Positions 11,576-24,470 are shown, numbered from the stretch's first letter. The stretch is DNA of 64,000 nucleotides from Clarkia xantiana subsp. parviflora (GCA_036873135.1 JAPTYO010000008.1:33878761-33942760); one strand, 5' to 3'. Made by a program: numbers and translations. Notes: generated from the letters alone by a model not told the origin.

Positions 11576-12313
11576 GGGTTAAAGGTCTTTTTGGTACCAC
11601 ATGTTTGCAAAAATTACACTGTCCATACCACTAGTATTTTTTCGTACCGAATTGGTACCATATGTTTCCAAACCTTACTGTTTTGGTACCTCCGTTAGGG
11701 TTCTGTCAAAAACAGCCGTTAAATGGCATGTGCCATGCACGTGACCAGCCCAAAACTTTTAATTTTGTTACAATTTAGTCCATCTAATACATCCCTAACT
11801 TTTATTTTGTTCAATTTAGTCCTAAAACTTCAAAATCAAACCATTTTCCCAAATTGACCTAACCGGACTTAGCCTAGGGCTAGGTCCAGCTAGGTCAATT
11901 GGGACCTAGCCCCAATTGAGTTAAATTGGGGCTAGGTCCAATTGACCTAGCCAGACCTAGCTTAGGGCTAGGTCCGACCCTGGGTCAGGGTCCCCTGGGT
12001 CGGACCTAGCCCATGGCTAGGTCCGGCTAGGTCAATTTGGGGAAATGGTTTGATTTTGAAGTTTTAGGACTAAATTGAACAAAATAAAAGTTAGGGATGT
12101 ATTAGATGGACTAAATTGTAACAAAATTGAAAGTTATGGGCTGGTCACGTGCATGGCACATGCCATTTAACGGCCGTTTTTTACGGAACCCTAACGGAGG
12201 GACCAAAACAGTAAGGTTTGGAAACATATGGTACCAATTCGGTACGAAAAAATACTAATGGTATGAACAGTGTAATTTTTGCAAACATGTGGTACCAAAA
12301 GAACCTTTAACCC
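11576..12313. mobile_element. Mutator-type foldback MITE, copy 2 (738 bp)
   Basis: Same family as the element at 8667: starts GGGTTAAAGGTCTTTTTGG, ends with the inverted match, and is flanked by a perfect 9-bp duplication TAATTGATA at 11567-11575 and 12314-12322. It is shorter in the centre than copy 1 by about 90 bp, with fewer GACCTAGCC/CCCTGGGTC palindromes. It inserted into the interior of family-L copy A. Confidence 0.93.
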
Positions 12314-12542
12314 TAATTGATATTATTGCATGATTTGAAATGTCGTCTTGACTATGTCATGCTAGCTGGATATTACATCTTGGGGGCAGAGCCCTGGATT
12401 TCAATTAATGGATTGTGCACTATGATAGACATGTTGTGATGGTTGTCAATGCCTAGAAAACTGGATTGGATCGAAGAACAAGTATTGATGTGTTAGTCGA
12501 TAACATATTAATAAGAACCCTCCCATTCCGGCGACTGGGAGC

Positions 12543-13138
12543 TGTTAGCATTTGGAGTAAATGTGTCGTCGTAATAGGGAACCCATTAATATAAGCCAAC
12601 AATGCTAAGCATAATTGGAGTGTGAAACATAATGGATTTTGAGTCATGTCAAAAATCCCTATGAGCCATAATTGGCCCAAAAAGGACCAACTCAATTCTC
12701 ATATAGGTTCGGCCGAAATACGTATTAAGCCCTAGGTGGGCTTTGCTCACCTCTTCTTATAAATAGGAGGTGTTAGGGGATTTCTTAGGGTAAATCACTT
12801 TCTCCCTTTTAGTAGTCAAAAATAAATCCCCTCTCCAAATTAACATAGGGTTCAGCCGAACCTCATAGAGCACAAGGAGGTGCCAAATTGTGACAAGCAA
12901 TTCACCCCGGAGATCCATCAAGCAACTGATTGAAGAGGATTTGATGTGGATACCATTGCATTTGGATTGCTCTCAATTCAGAGTTCCCGCAGGACACCGT
13001 CCGGCAGATCGCGAACTCTCTCGTGATGATCTTGGGTTGTGGAAAGAAAATCTGGTATGTGTTCCTAATCTGCTGCGTAATCTGTTTACAAGTATGTACC
13101 TATGTTTTGATTTGTAATTGTATCCCCTAATACTAACA
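12543..13138 (+). repeat. Family-L 3' LTR (copy A)
   Basis: Starts TGTTAGCATTTGG after the purine-rich GGCGACTGGGAG, has TATA (CTTATAAATAGGAGG near 12757), the GGTTCAGCCGAACC block and the ACACCGTCCGGC block, and ends CTAACA. Many substitutions and indels relative to the 5' LTR. Confidence 0.75.
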
Positions 13139-13599
13139 AGTTTCTGATGAATTGCTTATAGATTTACATAATATAGATGAAACATGTATTATAAGTTTTT
13201 ATTGTGATGAAGTGTGAATTATTTAGTTAATTATTGTTGGTGATAAATGTGAGTTAATTAGGAATTGGTTAGATTGTTTAGTTAATGAGTTTGTTATAAG
13301 TTATTTAATTGATTAAATCATAGTTAATGATAGTTTTTTTCTTTACATTTTCATAAGACATGGTGAATATATTGTGTCATTACGGTGGGAGAGCGACACG
13401 TAATGGAAGAGTTGTTGACTGTGTCGATAAAGTAATTTTATTGGTAATTTCTAAATTGACTTATACATAGGTTGTCTTAGAATTGCTTTATGGATAGTTG
13501 ATTGCATTATTGCCTTATTAATAATGAATGTTATTGTTGCTTTATTTTGTGCGTAAGTAGTTCATTATTTGTTGGTATTCGATTTTAACGTTGTTATGT

Positions 13600-13992
13600 A
13601 TTATAAATTTTTAATGAATCGGATGAGACATTTTGAAGAAGCTAATCGGCTCACTAGAAACATTAAAAGTATGGGAACTAAATAAATTGAAGATCGTGTA
13701 ACTGGTCTCCTAGAAGTGCGCCGCAACGCGCACGACGTTACATGTAGTTTACAGTCGTTCAAACGTATCCTTGAATAAGTTGATCGCGAGGAAGAAAAAG
13801 ACACTGACATGTGTGACCGGTCCGTCGCGGCCGAATATTCAGATGATTAAATTCATCTAGATGATATTATGCATCTCCAGTGTCAGCTCACTCAGGAACC
13901 AAACGAAACTTCCAAACCGTCAAAGATAAGAATTGTGAGAGGCTCAGATAGAGGACGTAGGAGTGGGAGAGCAACCAAGCGGGATAGATAAG
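13600..13992 (+). pseudogene. Decayed ORF, unrecognised
   Basis: One frame from ATG at 13615 reads MNRMRHFEEANRLTRNIKSM, then is interrupted by three stops within 250 bases but keeps a protein-like, charged composition (RRNAHDVTC, QSFKRILE, DREEEKD) and ends in an Arg/Gly-rich basic tail (RGSDRGRRSGRATKRDR) at 13992. It looks like an old coding remnant, possibly transposon-derived, but no family was recognised. The flanks 13139-13600 and 13993-14160 are AT-rich with nothing else seen. Confidence 0.35.
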
Positions 13993-14189
13993 GTAGGTGA
14001 CCATAGAGACCTTGATATGTATGAATTAATATATTGTGTATAATATTGAATAATTTATTTTGTTTTTAAACGAACAAGATTCTATATTTTAAATGTTCGC
14101 ATCAGTTTAAATATTGAAATTTTTTATGTTCAATTTTTATGTTGTAAATAGTTTTTTTTTTAATTTGGAAATTTTTTTTAAATTTTAGA

Positions 14190-14545
14190 TAGATTGTTGT
14201 CGAACCCTAAAATCTGATCCGAGAGTAAGACCAAAGGTTTCGTCAAACCCTTGGATTCTGATCCTAGGGTTTGACCGAAGTCTTTGGTCAAACCCTCGGT
14301 TGAGATCATAGGATTTGACCGAAGCCTCCGGTCAAATCCTCGGATGAGATCCCGAGAGTAAGACCAAAGGTTTCGTCAAACCATTGGATTCTAATCCTAG
14401 GGTTTGACCGAAGTCTTTGGTCAAACCCTCGGTTGAGATCATAGGATTTGACCGAAGCCTCCGGTTAAATCCTCGGATGAGATCCCGGGGTTTGACCAAG
14501 GCTTTTGGTCAAACCCTCGGATCTCATCCGGGATCTCATCCGAGG
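14190..14545. repeat. Tandem repeat of about 131 bp with internal hairpins
   Basis: Two nearly full copies plus a partial third of a unit containing GAGAGTAAGACCAAAGG, GGGTTTGACCGAAG and its inverted partner CTTTGGTCAAACCC. Each unit can therefore form hairpins. Non-coding. Confidence 0.8.
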
Positions 14546-14739
14546 GTTTATTCAGTTTAGTAATTTTTAAAACTTCGTGCTTATTTTTTTATTTAAATTT
14601 TAAAATGTGCTTAAATAAGTTTACATCTATATATATTATAAATTCTGAAGGAAAGATAATAACAGAGTGAATGTGGAGCAGATGATTTTATTTTTTACGT
14701 TAATCGATGTATTTATGACAATTGAGCTTAGGGTTTTGT

Positions 14740-15005
14740 AGTCATTAACTCCCTAGTATTGATTGCACTAGGGAGCTGAGGGTTTTTAAGTTGTAATTAA
14801 TCGCAATTAAAATTTCGCTGATTTCGAACCGTTCAAGATTCAATGTATACAATTAATCACAATTAAAATTTAGGATCGTTAAGGATTCTTGTATGCAATT
14901 AATCGCAAGTAAAATTTCCCTGATTTGGAACCGTTCAAGATTCAATGTATACAATTAATAGCAATTAAAATTTCGGACGTTCAAGATTCAGTGTATGTAA
15001 TTAAT
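14740..15005. repeat. Tandem repeat around AATTAATCGCAATTAAAATT
   Basis: Four to five degenerate copies of a unit of about 50-85 bp containing ATTAATCGCAATTAAAATTT and GTTCAAGATTCA(A)TGTAT. AT-rich and non-coding. Confidence 0.7.
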
Positions 15006-15027
15006 CTAAAATAAATTTCGGTGGTTT

Positions 15028-15213
15028 TTAACAGACGCTTGACGCGGTGCCAGCGAACGAAGATACCAGGCGGTACGGGCGGCTAGCAGTCTCAGTGGTA
15101 GAGTCATCTCTATCTCCGGCGAGATATCGCTGGTGGTCATCGAAGCCATATATGTTGAAGAATAGACGCTTGACACGGATCCGACGACCAAAGGTAGCAT
15201 GCTGTACGGGCAT
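15028..15213. repeat. GC-rich direct duplication (AGACGCTTGAC blocks)
   Basis: AGACGCTTGACGCGGTGCC near 15033 and AGACGCTTGACACGGATCC near 15165 each lead to a GTACGGGC block about 40 bases later. This GC-rich island sits in AT-rich DNA; no gene recognised. 15214-15879 is the 3' flank of the DHHC gene with no further feature. Confidence 0.45.
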
Positions 15214-15879
15214 CTAAAATTTATTTGTGAATTTGTGCAAATTGTGTTTTATGGTTCAAAATTTTCAATCTTTCGTTTACTTTTTCAAATTTTAGACTGA
15301 TATTTTATTTAAAAATAGTATTTTCACATATTACAAATAGTTAGTATAAATTTTATCGAATATTAGTTTGTTAATTATACATATTTGATAAATTACCCGA
15401 AGTGTACCTAGTTTGACGTAAATTGTACACATGCTTAACCATTAAGGAAATGCTCCCTTTTTAATTTAGCAGTGGTAGCAACTCCCTAGAACAATTGACC
15501 AACTTTCACTCACAATAAACATCAAATCAGATCCAACAATTTACAATTCACTCCTGATTTTATATAAGGGTTATATAGTCCCTTTCAGTTGTAACAGCTT
15601 TCTCTACCGCACAAACCAAAGTTACTAAATATATCTCCTCAGCAATAGCTTGATTCCACGAAGGAGAAGAACATTACAATACAACATTAAGAACCTTGTT
15701 GCACAAATCAATATGATTGACAAGGACCCCCAATCTTGACCATTCCATTCATCTCCATCCCGCAAATCAGTCAGCCACACCGACACCGACACCGACACCA
15801 CAAACCAAACCCCGAATGTAAATGAACAAATTACCTCTCAGTCCCAACATCATCAAACCCTAAGATTAATCCGTGACAG

Positions 15880-18800
15880 TCATGTATGTCGTGTATCATT
15901 GCTTCTCAACCCACCACTGCTGCTTCCCTCAACAACCATATTCGATTCCCCTAGCCTAGCTTGGACCTCAGGGGAGGCTTCCCAACTCCCACTTTTCCTA
16001 CCCCAACTCGCCCGCCTAGGGTGGACCCCAACCCGACCCGTTTCATCCACATGGTTTCTCATTTCAGGAGACACAACTTCACCCAATTCCCCGTCCTTGA
16101 TGCTAACCCGATCATTGATGTTATGTTGTCCTTCACCGAGGTCTAGCCCGTCTCCCCACACTGCCTTCCTCCCCATCTCTATGTCCTCAACAGGTTTCCC
16201 CATGTTGGGGCTCATGAAACCGCTCGCGGGTCGGGTCGGTAATGTGGGTTCCTTGGGTATCTTTGCCCTGAAGTTGTTCTTTGATGGAGGGATGCTTGTG
16301 AAGAAGATCTCCTTGAAGTTCCGCACAACTCCTCTATTGTATGGGTTGACTCTTCGATCGTATCTGTATCTGAAATTCTCATATGTTGTCTGCAAAAAAA
16401 CAACAAAGAGAGCCTTTCTTTATCATTAAGGTTGTCAAAACATAACCATATGTACTCAAACCCTTGCTTTCAATGACAAAAAATAAAAAAGCATAAGTTG
16501 CTTCATAAACTTGGAAAAAAAAAAGCAACATTTTTTTATAATAAGACTTTGTGATATATTTGGTTACCAAGAAAGAAGATATTAGAGCCATAAGTTGCAT
16601 ATGAATTAAAAGGCTTACCTGATTTGTGCTGATAAGATATAGATGGAAAGCAGTGAGGCCCCCGACAAACCACATGCATATGAACGTGTAGACTATTAAT
16701 GCAATAGAGGCAGGAGTTTTAATCATTGCCTTCCAAATAGTAATCTCCTCAGATGCCATGATCCTCCTGATGTATACCCAGCAGAATGCAAATACGAATA
16801 TACACAGTAAAGTTGTTGAGAAGACAAACATGAAGAAGAATCGGTAGTTTCGCTGCACGACATAAAATCAGATGAATAGTTAGTTAGTAATGAAGCCAAA
16901 GAGAGCAGAAGCTTGATCCAGTATACTTATATCAATTAAGTTGGATGAAAAATCCAAAAATAGAAATGTTACAAGGAAATGAATTTCTTGAGGAAAAATC
17001 AAATTACCAGGCCAATGCATTGCCCCACCCAAGGGCAATGGTGATCAAACCGTTCTACACAGTTATTGCAGATGGAACAGTGTGAACAGCGAGGAGGCCT
17101 ATAGAGCATGCAAGTGTCACAATACTTTATCTTTACCACCATCCCATTAACTTCTACTTCTTTAATGCGGGGTAGTCTCAGTTGTGGGGTATCTCTCGCT
17201 CCAGTTTCTGTAGTTGCATCATTTTCTGGCTCTGGAGGATGTGCATTTCGAGGAATAATACCTGGGTCTCGTCCCGAAGTTAAAAGAAGAAGAACTAAAT
17301 CCTGATAAATAAAGTTTTCCATCAGCAATGCTCCAATCTCGCGGAAGCTTAATATCATAACATTAATTAAAGTTTTCCACCAATTCTAGCAGTCACTATT
17401 CACATCATACACATTTAAGCAATTTTGGATCCTAAGCTAATAAGGCACTACTAATCATGCTATAGGTTACTTCATTAGATGCATATGACGTGTTAACATT
17501 AATGACAGGCCAATTCCTGTGCTCTAAGTTATCTTGGATGACTACTGATAGGAAAGACTGTAACCCTATTCTCAGAGTTTGCTACCCCAGCAAAGACTGT
17601 AACCTCCCAAACTAAACACTTTACAATAGTCTTCTCAAGAAAAAGGACAAACTGCTCCAAGTCTCAACTTTGTTCACATGAAAGCAGCACAGCACCCATA
17701 ATATAGTTGGTCAAATCAGTGTACAGGTTCAAACCCTCAAGTTCAAATCGTGTGCAGGGCCTCCTGGCAGTTAGAGATTTCAGGGCCCACCAGCTGTTAT
17801 TGTGTATGCGTTGTAACCAAACAAACTGAAACTCAACCTTGACACAGGAATTCCCAAACCATGTTTCTATTGCTTCAGTGTCTGATACATTGGTTTTGTT
17901 CTGTCTATAGCTTTAATTTCCAACATGCAGTATTATAAGCTTGGTCAGGGGAGGGGGCTTAAACAGAGAGTAGGAGAGATGACTTACATAGAGTGTCAAT
18001 AAGATAGCAGCAGCCATGATTGAAATTCCCCAATCGTCAGGAAAATCATCCATCAATTTTCTGGCAATGAAGATGCAAAACACTGTAACTGGTGCTACAA
18101 TAAGGAATATCGTAAGGCCAAGCGACCTTACATCTGGACCAAATATAAGCCTCCCCTGACATAAAAATATCTGCAGAAGAACATCACGTGATGAGCCCAA
18201 TGTTTAAACTGTAGCAGATGCTATAATAATTCAAGTCTAGCAAATGCTGTATGGTTACATCATGACTGAACAGATAATATGTCAGAGGATTCTCCGCAGA
18301 GGCACCCCGTAGTGATGCTTATCTACCCTAAAGTTCTCATACTAAAGCAAGGACTTTCAGAGTAATGATTGAACATAAAAAAATTCTCATTCACAGACAA
18401 TAGTGAAAGCACTAATGTCGGAAAGCTCTTAGGAGTTACCTATCGTGTAAAGTGTAAAACAAGAAATAATAAGTAATTTTATCAAGATGTGTATTTGCAA
18501 CTAAGTTTAAGAGCTGTCAGTTTCTTCATAAGCAGAGCAGACACTAGTGGAGATTAGTATTGAACTATCCATTATAAACATATTAGTCATAATAATCTTT
18601 GGTTAAATGATCGACTACCAAAACGAGTGGACTTTAGTGGCAGCTCTTGCTAAGGCCTCTACCAAATGATGTGATACAGGTTTAGGGGTTAGGGCTAGGG
18701 TTTGGCCAGTTAAGGGACCGGTTGGGTTTGGGTCCGTCAAGGGTTTACTCTTAATAATATATTTTTAGTAATAATATCTTTAGGATTTCCATAATATCTC

Positions 18801-19516
18801 TTAGGGAACTAATATCTTTAGGAGTTGAATAATATAGTTAGAATATTCTAGAATATATTTTTATATATTTACAGTATTGTTTAGGGTTCTTGTAATCCTA
18901 TAAATATAGCATTCTTTCAATAAGAAAAGTAACCTTCCAAGAATCTTAGACTCGTGTATAGAAATTAGGGTTGATTAGGAAGTTGATTTCCCTTTTTCCA
19001 CATACTCTCTAACGTTCTTGGCTTCCAAGAATCCAGGCACTTAGCAATTGCCATCAAAACCAGCTTAGACTTGCTCTTGCAGTAGACATTATGTTTTTTT
19101 TTTTTGGTCTTAAAACAACAATATATGAGAATGAGCAACCCCACCTCAGAACATACTCAACAAATTCGGACTAATTCTAATCAAGGCAGAATAATCGGAT
19201 ACAGAATAACAAGTAATCAAATCTAAACAAGCTGTAGTAAGTGATTTCGGGAGGATTTTCTCAACTTCAAGAACAACATGACTTCCCAACTACTTCAAAG
19301 CCCAAGAATAGCAAGAAAAGCATAACTTTTTAACTGATTTGAGGAAAGTGATGCTAAAAGTGCTTCATTTAGACGATTTCATCAGGCAGAAGAAGTCCAC
19401 AGAAGTGATAAAGAAGGAAAAGAACTCACATTACTGCCTTTCCAAGTCTGATAAACCAGAGAATCTCCGGATCCGGAGCCTGGATCGGGTCTTTGAGGTG
19501 GGGGCACAGTGTACAT
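15880..19516 (-). CDS. DHHC-type protein S-acyltransferase (palmitoyltransferase), complete
   Basis: Transfers palmitate to cysteines of membrane-associated proteins. Exons (high to low): 19430-19516, 17988-18170, 17008-17301, 16619-16852, 15880-16389; GT-AG throughout, total 435 residues, the normal length for the Arabidopsis PAT05-PAT09 clade. The start was chosen because MYTVPPPQR followed by VYQTWKGSN matches the family N-terminus. Four hydrophobic spans lie near residues 43-63, 73-97, 193-215 and 228-258. A cysteine-rich domain runs from about 150 to 188 with [14 protein letters not shown] and the catalytic DHHC at 176-179. DPG is at 102-104 and TTYE (TTxE motif) at 267-270. The C-terminal tail is Ser/Gly/Glu-rich with the clade phrases [19 protein letters not shown] and [14 protein letters not shown]. 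All key residues are present, so it is likely functional. Location is membrane; which compartment is not shown by the sequence. Confidence 0.95.
18660..19070 (+). mobile_element. Possible solo LTR in intron 1 of the DHHC gene
   Basis: Intron 1 (18171-19429) contains a block with internal AATAATATCTTTAGGA-type repeats, a TATA-like CCTATAAATATAGC near 18898, AATAAGAAAA near 18919 and a terminal CCAGGCA near 19038. This layout resembles an LTR promoter/poly(A) region. No second copy, primer site or clean duplication was found, so it may equally be ordinary intron. Confidence 0.3.
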
Positions 19517-19798
19517 CTTTCTCCGCCAAAACCACTGGAGGAGACTCCTCTCACTCTCACTATTCCTCTCAGGACAAGAGGTTGAAGCTTAATAAATCAC
19601 TGAAAGTAGAAGTTCACAGCTGGAGCAGAGTCAGGTGGGGAAGCTATGGTTCTGCTGAAGAAATGGCGATTCCGGTGAGAATCGCGGAGAGGAGATGGTG
19701 GGGTTGTCCTCCGCGAGGGGTTAGGTTTTTGGGTATTTGGGTTACACAGATTTTGTGACTGACAGTATGCGCAAAGCTTTTACTTTACAACCGGAAAA

Positions 19799-19806
19799 CC
19801 ACGTGG
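19799..19806. promoter_or_regulatory. G-box upstream of the DHHC gene
   Basis: CCACGTGG, a palindromic G-box with CACGTG core, about 290 bases upstream of the start codon and in the probable proximal promoter. G-boxes bind bZIP and bHLH factors in plants; use here is inferred. 19517-19760 probably holds the 5' UTR. 19870-20169 is AT-rich with nothing recognised. Confidence 0.4.
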
Positions 19807-20544
19807 AGAGTACTCATTGGGTTTTCACTGAGGAGACCAGCGATAGTGGGTTGACCTATTGGACCCACCTTGCTTTTTAAGTAAAGTATTTAATTCAATA
19901 GAAACCAATATGGAATATCGAACTACAAACGATCAACTACAAAGTTTAAAATAATCGAAACTAAATGGGATATTTCGGTTTTATTGTAGGTTACTTAAAA
20001 CATTAAGAGGATACATAATAGTATAAGAAGGTGATATCAAAATCTAAACAATAGAAGTGAATCTATCAAAAATCGATAAGGAGTTTATATCTACGGAATA
20101 CATTATTGTTAGAAGGGGTTCTATTTTGCATGCTAACATCTCAGCCAAAAAGGAAATAAAAGAAAGTAGCACTACAAGAAACTAGGGTCAATTAACACAA
20201 GGCATTTTCATGTTAAAATCGTGTATAAACGTGTTTGACACGAACCTGATATGATTTTGCCCCGTGATTAGTAATAGCGTGAGTAATTTTTTTGGACACG
20301 GGAGGAGCGTGTCAAATACTGTAGCCCGTGTCAAGTTCGTAATTGACCAGTGTCAGAATATCCCCGTGTCAAATTCATGTTGACCCGTGTCAAGTGTACA
20401 CGACTTTTTGTACACGACATTTGACACGGTGGATACGACTTTTCACACGACCTTGTACACGACTGTTCTCCCATTTTTGTTGTTTTTGAGTAGAGAAATC
20501 CGATTCAAAAAAATATATTTAAAATCAACTAACTTACCTCAATA

Positions 20545-20870
20545 AAATACTTTTAGAATCAACAATTCAATTTCAATAAAACACTTTTACAATCAAGAAA
20601 CTTGTCTCAGTAAAAACTTTTTAGAATCAACAAGCTTGCCTTAATAAAATCTTTTAGAATCAACAAATTTGCCTCGATCAAACAATTTTAGAATCAATAA
20701 ACATGCATCAATAAACACTTTTAGAATCAACAAACTTGTTTCAATAAAAGACTTTCATAATCAACAAACTTTTCTCAATAAAAGACTTTTAGAATCAACA
20801 ATCTTGCTTCAGTATAACACTTTTAGAATCAATAAAATTGCATCAATAAAACACCTTTAGAATCAACCTT
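20545..20870. repeat. Minisatellite inside the CACTA element, unit about 41 bp
   Basis: About eight copies of TTTTAGAATCAACAAACTTG followed by CCTCAATAAAACAC, with single-base changes. ORFs through it are repeat translations. Confidence 0.88.
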
Positions 20871-21751
20871 AAATTTAAATATAGATATTATAATCAAAGA
20901 AAATAATACAGTAATTAAAATGAAAATCAAATTCAAAGAATGTCAAATACATTTGTATTGATACCTCAATAAAGTACAATTAGTCCAACGTATTATACCC
21001 AACAACGTAGCTAAACTAAACACTTGAAATACACTCAGATGTACTACACATCTGGAAATATAAGACTACACAAATGTTCATTTTCTTCTTTGCTTGGAAG
21101 AGTAACCACAACACTGAAACTTGCTTGGAAGAGTAACCACAACACTGAAACGGGGAAATTGCTTTTTTCAGATTCGAATCCTGCAGCAAATGATATTTGT
21201 TAGAGACAAGATGACTTATAGATGAAAGCTTTGATAAGTAGTTGGTACCTGCTAAAAATGGTTGAATTGTTATTGCTATCCACTGCAACTGCACATCTTT
21301 TGTCCCAGAACTCTAGTTGTGCAGCCTATAAGAAGAATCAATTTGATTCACTATAGAATAAAAATTATCAAATCTAAGTTGATAATGTCTTCTAGTTATA
21401 CACACAAGTCCAAAAATGTTGCACCAACCAATATTGAGGAATAGATCTACGATTCCATCATTAAACTTCATTTGAGCTATACAAATCAAAACTTTGGCAT
21501 AAAGATAAATAATGAAGCACGTAGCAAAAAAAAGAAGGTTTTTTTTCTTGGTTTTGGAAGCTTACCAAATCCTTTAGCAGCAGCACTCTTCATAAGAGTG
21601 AGACCAACAATGAGAGAATCAACTCTTGAGAGGAAAGCTACTCCATAAGAAGAGTGTTCCATTAAGATGGACTAAATCAGTTCACAATGAGCTCCGTCTT
21701 CCCCATGAGCTTGTCGATCGGCATTAGGGTTAGCACTAAGAGTTGAGGTCG

Positions 21752-21988
21752 TCAATTCCAAGAGCCTTCATCCGCTGGAGAAAATCGAATCCATTGACGG
21801 AGCTCGTCAATGGAAGCACCAGTGGCTTCGAGATTTGCATTTCTAGTTTCAGGGTTTCTTTTCTTGAAACCGCCGTGTCGAGAGGAATCATGGCCGCCAA
21901 GTAACCGTTGTTTCAGGTTTGAACTACGCTGCCGAGGCACTTGCCGAGATCTGATAGTTCGAGCAGTTTCTCCCTGAAATGAACACAA
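21752..21988 (-). other. GC-richer patch with 78-codon ORF, possible captured exon
   Basis: Inside the CACTA element. The ORF has a basic, Arg/Gln-rich N-terminal half and the ending GASIDELRQWIRFSPADEG. A GT-like donor context near the 5' end is possible. I do not recognise the protein and composition alone supports it. Confidence 0.25.
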
Positions 21989-23879
21989 TAAAAAACTAAC
22001 TTCGAGTTTTTCTGTTTCTTATATTCTAAGTTAACTACCAAATGGGAAGCTAGTAGGTTAAATAATAATTACCTGCTAGCCATGTTTAGGAAGTTCATGT
22101 ACTCCTTAAGTAGATTCGCCTGTTCGTTGGGTCTCATTTTGTTTAGTTACAGAAGCCACACATTTTTTCTACACAAGATCATCAAAAGCTTAACCAATGG
22201 TTACCTTCAGATTAGAGCTGCATTCATTCAACTTGTTAAGTGGGGTGCTATAATTCATGGACTCTTGAACGCTAACCCCATTGATGGGAGTAGAGCTTTT
22301 CTAATTGACGTGATTGTCTTTCTTTTGCAATTATCAATCTCTTGCTTCTCCAATGCTATACCTGCATTGAAAAATCAATGATGCAAAATTCTACAAGTTG
22401 TCTGCTTAATTTATCAGTCTTAGGAATGTCTTATTTTGTTTTTTCTTCTCATTATACTAAGTTTTTTAACTGAATTTTCTCAAGAATTAAGTGAGGTCCA
22501 TTATTTTGCGATATTATTAAGTACTGCTATTGATTAAACAAAAATGACTATATTCACAAATTTGAGCTGAATTTTACCGATTTTTCAAAATCAAGCCACA
22601 ATGAGCTCAAAATTGCAAAGAAACTTGAACCACTGTATTCATAATGAACCAAAGCTCAATTCAACCAATTCACTATAACTCAATTTACATCAAATTTGGT
22701 TTACGGTTCAACAACAATATAAATTCCATTTTCAATAATTCAATTTAGGGTTAACTTCTCCAAACTAAGAATTATACAAAATCAGCTCCAATTAAAAAAT
22801 TCGAGCATGGAGTTCTACAAATTGTAAGCTCCAATTAAACCACAGAAACCCAGTGAAGATGGCATGACAAATTACTTGAGAATATCTTCTTTTTACAAGA
22901 AAGCACTCACCGGAACAACAAAGCGAAACGGCGAGTGCTGCTGGTTGCAGGTGCAATCGCAATCGTGGTTGGAGATGAGTTCGTGGTAGGAGGCGCTAGT
23001 TGGGGCTGGCAGGTCGGAGCTGAAACGAGGCGTGGCTCCTAGTTGACGAGAGGCTAGGTCGGAGCGGAGTGGAGCACAGGTTTATCTCCTTTCTTGATGG
23101 CGGCATGGAGTTCTATCCTATGATCTCACGCTCCATTGTGGCTTGGGCGGAGGAGGATGATTCGGGTGACCGGGTGTGGATCTACCGTAATCGAGCTGAT
23201 GAAGGGAGGGAGAAGAAGGGTTGCCAAAAACCTGGTGAGGTTTGTGCGGCTATGAAGGGGTGAATTGGTGAGGTGAGTGGTATTAGGGTTTCTATTCATC
23301 TTAAGTACATAAATAATTTTGTGGTGGGCTTGGCACAAAAAATCGATATTGGGTTTGTTTTAATTGGTTTTTGGCTAAACATATTTCTTTTCTTTATTAT
23401 TATTATTATCAAATTAGAGTAATTAAAAAAATAAATGCTTTGTTAAAGTTTTTTTTTTTGGTAAACATGCTTTGTTAAAGTAATTAGATAAGTGCTATAT
23501 ATTCATGGCCAAAAAAAGGAAATAAGTGCTATATATATAAATGACTATTCTTTAGCTAAATAAATATCAATCATTACTAGTACTATGTGATTTAATCAAT
23601 ACTTTGCACGAATGTAAATACTTTTATATTATTATTATAGATATATTTTATTTTTATAATGTTTAGGTATTACACAAAGAAAATATAGATCGATAAATTA
23701 TTAAATTATTTGAAGGTAAATAAACTTTTTTTTTCTTTCATCGATGCACAGTTGAACTAAATATATTTTTCTCAATGACCAAAAAATAAAATAGATTTTT
23801 ATCCATCTTAACATTAGTGCACTGTCATAATATAAATGAATATCAATCATGATAGATAATTTTTTTAAATATATATATA

Positions 23880-24470
23880 TTTACTAATATGGTTTAAGGT
23901 ATAGTTGTTTATATTTTAGGCTATAGTGATTTATAGTATTGTCGTTTAGAGTGTAATGATTTAAGGTATATCTGTTTATAGTTTAGAGTATATTGATTTT
24001 TAGTATTGTGGTTTATGATATATTGATTTAACGTTTAATGGATTAAGAGTTATTGTATAGTGATTTAGAATATAATGGTTTATGGTATAGTGATTTAAGG
24101 TATATTGGTTTATGTTTAGGGCATATTGATTTAAAGTATAGTGGTTTATGGTATATTGATTTATGGTTTAGTATCAATCATTACTAGTATGATGATAATG
24201 CTTTTAAATACATATTTATGTTTTAATGACTCATATTTCAGTAAACATCCAACAATGATTATAATTTTTTTAAAATATAATAGAAATGTATAATGTTGTA
24301 CTTGTTCTATATCTTTAAAAAACTTGTATGACACGTTACACATCCAGCATATATGTTGATTTAGAGTATATTTAAGGTATTGGTTTATGTATAGAGATTT
24401 ATGGTATGTTGATTTATGGTATATTGGTTTATGGTATATGAGTTTACTGTTAATACGAGTATTTTAGGGT
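23880..24470. repeat. Degenerate AT-rich repeat (GTTTATGGTATATTGATTTA type)
   Basis: About 20 short degenerate units mixing TGGTTTATGGTATA and GTGATTTAAGGTAT. The same family in inverse orientation (AAATCACTATACCCTAAACC type) is found at 59160-59230, 59745-59845 and 60930-61010. Confidence 0.7.

Larger units (their letters stand above)
9676..13138 (+). mobile_element. Family-L non-coding LTR retrotransposon (LARD-like), copy A
   Basis: Two direct LTRs (9676-10273 and 12543-13138) bracket an internal region of about 2.3 kb that has a tRNA-Met-type primer site (TGGTATCAGAG at 10275) but no gag or pol that I can find. About 740 bp of the interior is a later MITE insertion. A GGGTC/CCGAAC-rich tract (11030-11390) and the phrase AGTAGGGTTTTAAAG (inverted) are shared with copy B at 40.6-42.7 kb. 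The LTRs have diverged strongly from each other and the flanks do not show a matching duplication, so the element is old or recombinant. Confidence 0.75.

Noticed and set aside
15899..16429. 176-codon + strand ORF
   Set aside because: It is the antisense shadow of the last exon of the DHHC gene, which has family-matching protein on the - strand.
17690..17800. GGTTCAAACCCT-like box in intron 2 of the DHHC gene
   Set aside because: Only a chance-length match to a B-box; no tRNA structure.
19339..19758. 139-codon + strand ORF
   Set aside because: Antisense to exon 1 and the 5' UTR of the DHHC gene; no recognisable protein.
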